DNA of 64,000 nucleotides. Origin: Cylicocyclus nassatus. Its lineage: Eukaryota > Nematoda > Chromadorea > Rhabditida > Strongylidae. Positions 58,316-64,000 of the stretch are shown piece after piece (the first letter of the stretch is position 1; each line of letters begins with the position of its first letter). The notes below the pieces were generated by a model. The model worked only from the letters and a program-made list of their open reading frames with translations, made no database searches and had not been told where the DNA came from. Both the position numbers and the translations under genes were made by a program. The DNA is taken from contig CATQJL010000223.1 of NCBI GenBank assembly GCA_958299035.1, positions 13,378,293-13,442,292 of the forward strand. Reading direction: 5' to 3'.

Positions 58316-58645
58316 CAGTGGCGGACCGAGGGGGAAGCGGGGGGGGCCTCCCCACCAAAAATTAACGAAATTTTCGAAACTTGTCTACATGGGTTATAAA
58401 AATGTGCAAATGACTTGTTTATTTTTGCAAATACAATTTTTAAAAAATTTTCATAAATTCAATTAGCCTTGTAAAAAATTTTTTCGGGCCACGCCCCTTT
58501 TTTCTACTTTGGGGGTCTGGATCCGCAAAAATTTTGAGAAGCACCCCAAAAATTTTTTTGGAGTGCGTGGCTAACGCCACGCACCTTCATTTGAATTTTT
58601 GTCGAGCCCCCCCCCCCCCCGTCCGAAATCCTGGGACCGCCACTG
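58316..58645. mobile_element. hAT-type MITE, copy 3 (exact target duplication)
   Basis: The ends CAGTGGCGGACC and GGGACCGCCACTG are flanked by exact 8-bp repeats GTATATTT. Copy 1 of the duplication lacks it. It contains GGCTAACGCCACGCACC and a C-run shared with the copy at 48785. Confidence 0.85.
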
Positions 58646-59078
58646 GTATATTTGTATGGTCAAGTCAATGCGCTAATTTTAAATCTGTCTTCGACCAAGT
58701 CATCACTGTTTCTTGGGCGAAAAAGGAACGCTCTGGAGAAGATGAATCGTTGCGGTCGCTCCAGTGCGCACCTGAGCAGCGGCGAGTGGGCGAATGTTAA
58801 TACACTATTTAAAAGATATCTTTTGCAAATTATCATAATCAACATTAACCCATTTTTCCAATTTGATTGTGCCTTCATTTTTTCCGAAACGTTCATAACC
58901 TGGCGTCCGGCGCACAGACACCGAAAACAGATCTGAATCGTATAAAATTTGTCTGTACAAACCATTTCGACCAAATACGCTTTGCTAGTATGTGTACTGT
59001 TCACCATACACGGTATTTAATTTTATGATCAAAACTTGCTCATTTTTACTGATTTTTCCTCATTTTCATGTCTATTTC

Positions 59079-59394
59079 AACACATTGACGACCGCTTGAC
59101 GCACATGGTGTGTCAAGCAATGACTACCGTGTGGGACCACTTGACACACCATGTGTGTCAAGGCTTGAAATTACTTCAAACGGCTACTATCCTAGAATAA
59201 ACTCACTCCATGAGTTTCCTTTTACATTAAATCTGGGGATGACCTCTATCTTTTTTGTCAGCCTTTCAGATTTACTGTAGGTTTACTGTAGATGGCAGGA
59301 TGCGTAATTATAGCCGAAAAATGTGGGCTGGTCCGCAACAGGCCTTAGTCCCAGAAGGCAAACAAGTAAAAATCTGCATGGTCGTCAATGTGTT
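59079..59394. mobile_element. Short MITE with 16-bp inverted ends
   Basis: The ends AACACATTGACGACC and GGTCGTCAATGTGTT are exact complements. Inside are the hairpin-forming CTTGACGCACATGGTGTGTC and CTTGACACACCATG. Copy 1 lacks it. It is non-coding. Confidence 0.75.
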
Positions 59395-59585
59395 AATGTG
59401 AATGCATTATCGTTTGGATGGTTACACTTTTTACATACTGTTATGCTGTAACAGGTTTTACGGAGAAGTTACAAGTTAAGTAGGTTTCGATTTTTGCGAA
59501 ACCTCTACAAACTCACATATCAAATTACGGAAGACTTGAGAATATGTATCTACATATGGAATCTTATGGAATCATATGGAATATA

Positions 59586-60260
59586 CAGGGTGTCCCAAAA
59601 AAATGTGAACACTGCTTGATCGTTAATAACTCTGTTCCTTGCATGCTTTTCGCCGGGCTTAAGGCACCATTCTGTAAAGCGAGGTTTAACTTAGATTTGT
59701 GGTATGGAGCGAATAACAGATCGCTGTTCGTTACTGTAGGATTAGGGTAGAACTTCTAACATGTGGATCTATTGTGAGATATGCCATTTGACAAAATTTT
59801 TCAAAATATCTGAAAAATCGTGTACTAGGGTTTTCGCGCACGCTGATTTTATTACACAGCTTTTTTACAAGTGTTTTTAGCTTTTTTGACGATGTAGTCG
59901 CATTTCTGACAAATGCTGGAAATTCAGCTATTACGCTTTACCTGAGATAACCTTGGAAAGAAGCATCACAGTAAAGTGGAAATATCTTATTCGAAATCAG
60001 TGGTTTCCATTACCATTATATAAGAGTATTCGGCTTGTTTGGTTTTGTTCCGAGGCAGAATATGGCCTCCAATGGCCTAAAATCCTTGTCGAAGTTCCTA
60101 CCGTAATCCTACAGTAATGAAAAGCGATCGACGATTCGCTCCGTACTGTTGATCTAAGCTAAACCTCGCTCTATAGAATGGTGCCTCAAGCTTGGCGAAA
60201 GATATGTAAGCAAGGGGGTTATTAACAATCAAACAGTGTTCACATTTTTTGGGCACTCTG
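59586..60260. mobile_element. CAGGGTGTCCC-family element, short copy
   Basis: The left end CAGGGTGTCCCAAAAAAATG and right end CATTTTTTGGGCACTCTG have about 170 bp of mirrored sequence (GGCACCATTCTGTAAAGCGAGG). It abuts the LINE tail at 60264. Confidence 0.7.
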
Positions 60261-60263
60261 TAT

Positions 60264-61398
60264 AATTCTTCTTCTTCTTCCTTATCTTCGCCATTGTCCC
60301 GCGGAGGCAGGGTCGGCGGTGGTGCATTTTTGCGAGTATATGTCAAGATGAACGATAGCTGGTACCAGTGGCGCGCGGGGTCATGAACTGGCAATAACGT
60401 GTTCGCTCGAAGCTCCGCCCTACTGCGGCGGACGAGTTTCTTGGACGATACCGTCAAGTAAAAGTAACTTTTGATAGTGAGATATATTCTTGTTGCAAAC
60501 TGGGGTGAAGCTTATTTACAAAATCTTGTTTTAATTTTTTGCTTCATTATTTTGGCAATCAATGAACAGTTGATGTGTTGGTCGTGAAATTCGAGAGATT
60601 TGCTGATTTACCTATGAATGACCGAGTGATTCCTGGATATCCAACTTTGAAGTGTGAAATCAATCTAGAACACCTCAAGCATGATTGTCTGAGCGACCTC
60701 ACATCTTAGAACTAGTTCACACGCAATTTCGAGCGAGTTACAGATCGATTTATATTGAGGACAGGTTTTTGGAAGCAAAATAAAAGAATTTCGTTGTTAA
60801 AGCAGATTCGAAAATATATAAGTGCAGTATGATTTTCTTGAAATCTTAGAAAATTTATGTGATATGACCGCATATTTGCAAAACGAGTTAGTTTGCTTGA
60901 AACAAAATTCGCTTACAATGCTTGTTTTGAATTCTCGTCGCAATGAATTCTGTTTCTAGCTATGATTAGGGTTTTAAAACTTACTTTTCCGATAAAAGCG
61001 ATAATGGTGTTGGTCATTTCAGCAATAATAACAGTATTTCTCGATAATCTGACTTCTTTTTGAACTAAACTTGAGAGTGCACAACAAAGCTTATTCAATA
61101 TGGTAACAGATTTGAATAGAGAAAAACACTTTGCCAAGCATTTTCGAAAAAGTTTCCTCGTACCTGCAATGAAGAATCATTTTGGACAAGCCTACTAGGA
61201 ACAAAAAATTGAAATACATTAGAAAGAGCTTGCGAACTAATTTTATACTGAAAAGTGATCGAAAACTGATTTTCAATTTAACTGAAATTTTGAAATCTAC
61301 TGTTACATTGCACCAACTGAAGAAGCATAACGATGTATTAGAGAGTTTTCCAATAGCTGCAACGCATTTCTAGGCTAATTAACAAGGGGGCGGAGCGA
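60264..61398 (-). other. RTE LINE 3-prime region with an AT-rich insertion
   Basis: The right-to-left end of the LINE reads CAATGGCGAAGATAAGGAAG followed by GAA repeats at 60264-60290, a typical RTE tail. Between about 60460 and 61375 lies AT-rich sequence with no gene, probably an insertion in the 3-prime untranslated part, because the GC-richer LINE-like sequence resumes on both sides. Confidence 0.5.
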
Positions 61399-64000
61399 TC
61401 AGCGCACCGCGTACGGTACCCAGCTGGCGGCTGGCACATGCTATCGTTCATCTTGACCGCCACCCCATTTTTGCTTCCATTTGACTCAATCAGTTGCTTC
61501 TTGTGGTTTGAGCTTTGCAATATGCAGGTCGTTTCGAATGATGTCCAACCAGCGTTGCTTCGGCCGGCCACGTGGTCTCTTTCCCTGTGGATCTAGACGA
61601 AGTGCTGTTTTTGCTGCTGTATTATCCTCACTTCGTAAAACGTGACCATATCATCGTAATCTGGCACCTCGCATCTTATCCGCGATAGGTGCAACTCCGA
61701 AAATGTGTCGTACATCATCGTTCGTGACACAGTTTCTTCTCGTTAAGCTAAGTATCCATCTTATCATTGTCTCCATCGTGCTCAGGATCTGCTCGTATGT
61801 CCTGGTTGCTGGCTAACATTCGGCTCCGTACAGTGCGACTGGCCTTATCACAGTCCGATATACTTTCGACTTGAGATGCAACGGAATTCGTCGGTCGCAG
61901 AGTACTCCTGTTACTTGCCGCCATTTTAGCCACACCGCATTCGTCCTAGCACGAGCATCAGTGATCGTGTCGCAATCCGACGTCATTCGGGAACCCAGGT
62001 ATTTGAATATCGTGACCTTCTTCAGCGGCTGCCCATCGATGCTAATTGTGCCATCGGTTTGCTCTCCGCATTCCAGGTACTCGGTCTTCGGTCTTTGCTA
62101 CGTTCAATCGCAAGCCATATTCCGCTAATCGTGTCTTCCATTTCACAGTCGCCTCTTCAAGCTCTTTCTCGACCCGCTTGCTAGCTCGACGTCATCTGCG
62201 TGAAGGAGCGTCCACGGATGCGGCAGCTGAATGTCCTTGGTCACCGTATCCATGCACAGCATAAAGAGAAGCGGTGATACCGATCCTTGATGTACTCCGA
62301 CTTGGATTGGGAATGGCGTTGACCTTCCCAGTGCACAGCGTATGGCGCCCGTCGTGTTCGTATAGAGGAGTTTGATCCAGCGAACGTACTCTTCTGGGAC
62401 GTCGTGTTGTCTCAGCGCATACCAGATCAGCCCCTGTGGTATCCGATCAAATGCCTTTCTTGAATCAGGGAATGCGAAATGAATTGGAATCCGTTTCTCC
62501 AAATGCCTTTCCATTAGCAACCGTACTGCGTGGATGGCGTTGATGGTGCCAGATCTTTTTACAAAGCCGCACTCGGGGTGACCTCCACTATACTTCGAAT
62601 GCGCGCATCGATGACTCTTCGAAGATCTTCATCGTGTGGTATAGCAAGCGTATTGTTCGATATGTTGAACAGTCGCTGACGTCGCCCTTTTCCTTCCAGA
62701 TAGGGATTGTAACACTCGTAGTCCACATTCGCGGCAACTGTCCGTCGACGATAATGCGTTTAAAAGGCGATATGAGATATGCCGGTCCACGCTGCCCCAC
62801 CATCTTCCACACCTCAGCAGGTAGGTCGTCGGGTCCCGAGACTTTTCCGCTAGACATCTTCCTCAGTGCCTGCACAACTTCTGCCTCCTCGATCCAAGAT
62901 ACCCGTCCAATGTGGGAGCTCCTCGCGGTACTAACGGGTGCGGGAACTCCTCATTAAATAAACCTTTGTAGTATTCACTCCACCGCTTAAGTATTACCCT
63001 CGGCTTCGTCACGAGGTTGCCCACTGCGTCCTTAATGTGCATGATGTGGTCGATGTCCTGCTTCGCTCGATGCCGTGCAGCGACCAGTCAGACCTTGCTA
63101 GCTCCAGCAGGTCCTTCCAGCTCGTCGTAAAGTCTCTTGTAGTGTGCTTCTTTTGCTTCGGCTACCGCGTGCTTCGCCTTCGAGTTCGGTTCTCGATATC
63201 GACGGGGGTCCCCATTTGAGTGTGAGCGCTGCCAGGCTTTGAAGGCTTCTTTCTTCTCCTTGATCACTTGCTGGACTGAATCAGACCACCACCAAATCTG
63301 CTTGTCTACAAACCGGCGTCCTGGCTTGGTAGCTCCCAAGATTTCCTCGGCCCTCGACCGTATCTGCGAAGTAATCTGATTCCACTGCTCTTCAATCGAC
63401 TCCTGTCAGAGAGTCAGAGATGCTTTTAGCTTTTTGAGGGTGCCGACTCCTTATCATCCGTCGACACCCTCAAAAAGCTAAAAGCATCTCTGACTTGCTG
63501 GTGATGTTCGGGAAGCTTCCATCATTTGATCCTCTTTGTGGTCGTCTTTCTGGCTCGTAAATGCAAGTGGATGTTCAGTCGAAGATCCAATACGAGCAAC
63601 CGGTGTTGTGGCGCAAATGCATGTGTCGCCGTGGGTATAAACCTTCGTGTTCATCACCATCGGCAAATGGCATCGGCGCAGCATCCAGTAGTCGATCTGA
63701 GTTGAGCGGTCTCCACTCGCGTACGTGATCAAATGTGACTCCCGCTTCTTGAAAAATGTGTTCGCTATAGCCAAGTCGTGTGCTTCTGCGGCTTCCAGGA
63801 TGCGTTCTCCATCCTCATTCCTCTGACCGTATCCAGTTCCACCATGGTATAGCTTGAATCCATCGCGTTCGTGGCCAACGTGCCTATTAAGATCGCCTCC
63901 TACGAAGATGTAGTCTGCGGTGTCAAATGTCCTTAGCAGGATCGAAGTCCCTCCAAAACACGTCCTTCCCAGCTTCGGTACATGCGGATTGCGGGGCATA
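61399..64000 (-). pseudogene. RTE-clade LINE pol, decayed, runs off the window
   Basis: Read on the minus strand from the window edge: endonuclease C-terminal part (63478-63999, with VGGDLNRHVG and TQIDYWMLRR), a linker with WWWSDSVQQVIKEKK (63088-63339), RT fingers (62588-62875, KVSGPDDLPAEVWK), RT palm (62143-62520, FPDSRKAFDRIPQGL, then GVHQGSVSPLLF and a catalytic box reading HADD instead of YADD). A C-terminal part follows (PVALYGAEC and RGRPKQRWLDIIRNDLH near 61850 and 61560), ending VPYAVR-stop at 61399. Frameshifts near 62585 and elsewhere, in-frame stops and a hairpin insertion at 63413 show it is dead. Confidence 0.85.
63413..63494. repeat. Hairpin inside the LINE
   Basis: Two 34-bp arms with one mismatch (GTCAGAGATGCTTTTAGC... 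and complement) flank a 14-nt loop. One arm is native LINE sequence; the other is an inverted copy of it, which breaks the reading frame. Confidence 0.75.

Larger units (their letters stand above)
54527..59575. repeat. Segmental duplication, copy 2
   Basis: Matches 1-3125 after removing insertions. Elements present here and absent from copy 1 are at 55622-56549, 57141-58272, 58316-58645, 59079-59394 and, at the very edge, 59586-60260. A short CATTTA array near 56600 is also specific to this copy. Confidence 0.85.

Noticed and set aside
59079..59394. A microRNA precursor at the CTTGACGCACATGG hairpin
   Set aside because: It lies inside a MITE with exact inverted ends that is absent from the duplicate, so the hairpin is explained by the element.

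Overview
The window looks like nuclear DNA of a nematode. The signs are an AT-rich background, genes built from short exons with introns of about 32 to 100 nt that start GTAAG/GTGAG and end TTTCAG, many mariner/Tc1-type inverted-repeat elements with TA target duplications, and RTE-clade LINEs of the kind common in parasitic roundworms. Species cannot be named from the sequence. No operon, CRISPR or other prokaryotic feature is present. No complete housekeeping gene is recognisable. I assembled gene models by hand from splice sites and reading-phase agreement, so all of them need transcript support.

Left part (1-23 kb): one end of a segmental duplication (1-3.1 kb; the partner lies at 54.5-59.6 kb) carries a short secreted-protein gene. 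From 6.4 to 22.8 kb there are three minus-strand paralogues of a small secreted cysteine-containing family. One is broken by a mariner-type element (6.4-7.3 kb) and two appear intact with five exons (9.57-10.52 kb and 21.2-22.8 kb). They resemble, weakly, the CAP/SCP-TAPS secreted proteins that nematodes amplify. Between them sits an LTR retroelement (11.77-14.04 kb) with near-identical LTRs, a primer-binding site and a polypurine tract. Instead of gag-pol it carries the C-terminal end of a UPF1-like superfamily 1 helicase.

Middle (24-48 kb): exons of an amino-acid transporter of the SLC36/AAAP type (24.8-27.3 kb), an arginine-rich gene of unknown function (28.1-29.7 kb), and several partial genes that I do not recognise (30.6, 32.7, 36.1, 36.8, 39.7, 42.0, 45.3 and 47.1 kb). 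Foldback elements and one decayed LINE relic (33.6-34.2 kb) are scattered among them.

Right part (48-64 kb): a composite inverted-repeat element (48.2-51.4 kb) holds a tRNA-like sequence, hAT-type MITEs and a tandem repeat of about 125 bp. A GC-rich inverted-repeat element is packed with a 23-bp minisatellite (53.3-53.95 kb). The second copy of the duplication (54.5-59.6 kb) keeps the better version of the secreted-protein gene and has five element insertions absent from copy 1. A degraded RTE LINE on the minus strand runs to the window edge (60.3-64.0 kb).

Most of the window is mobile DNA, and much of it is long palindromic (foldback) elements. The biologically interesting layer is the set of small, fast-diverging secreted-protein genes dispersed among these elements.
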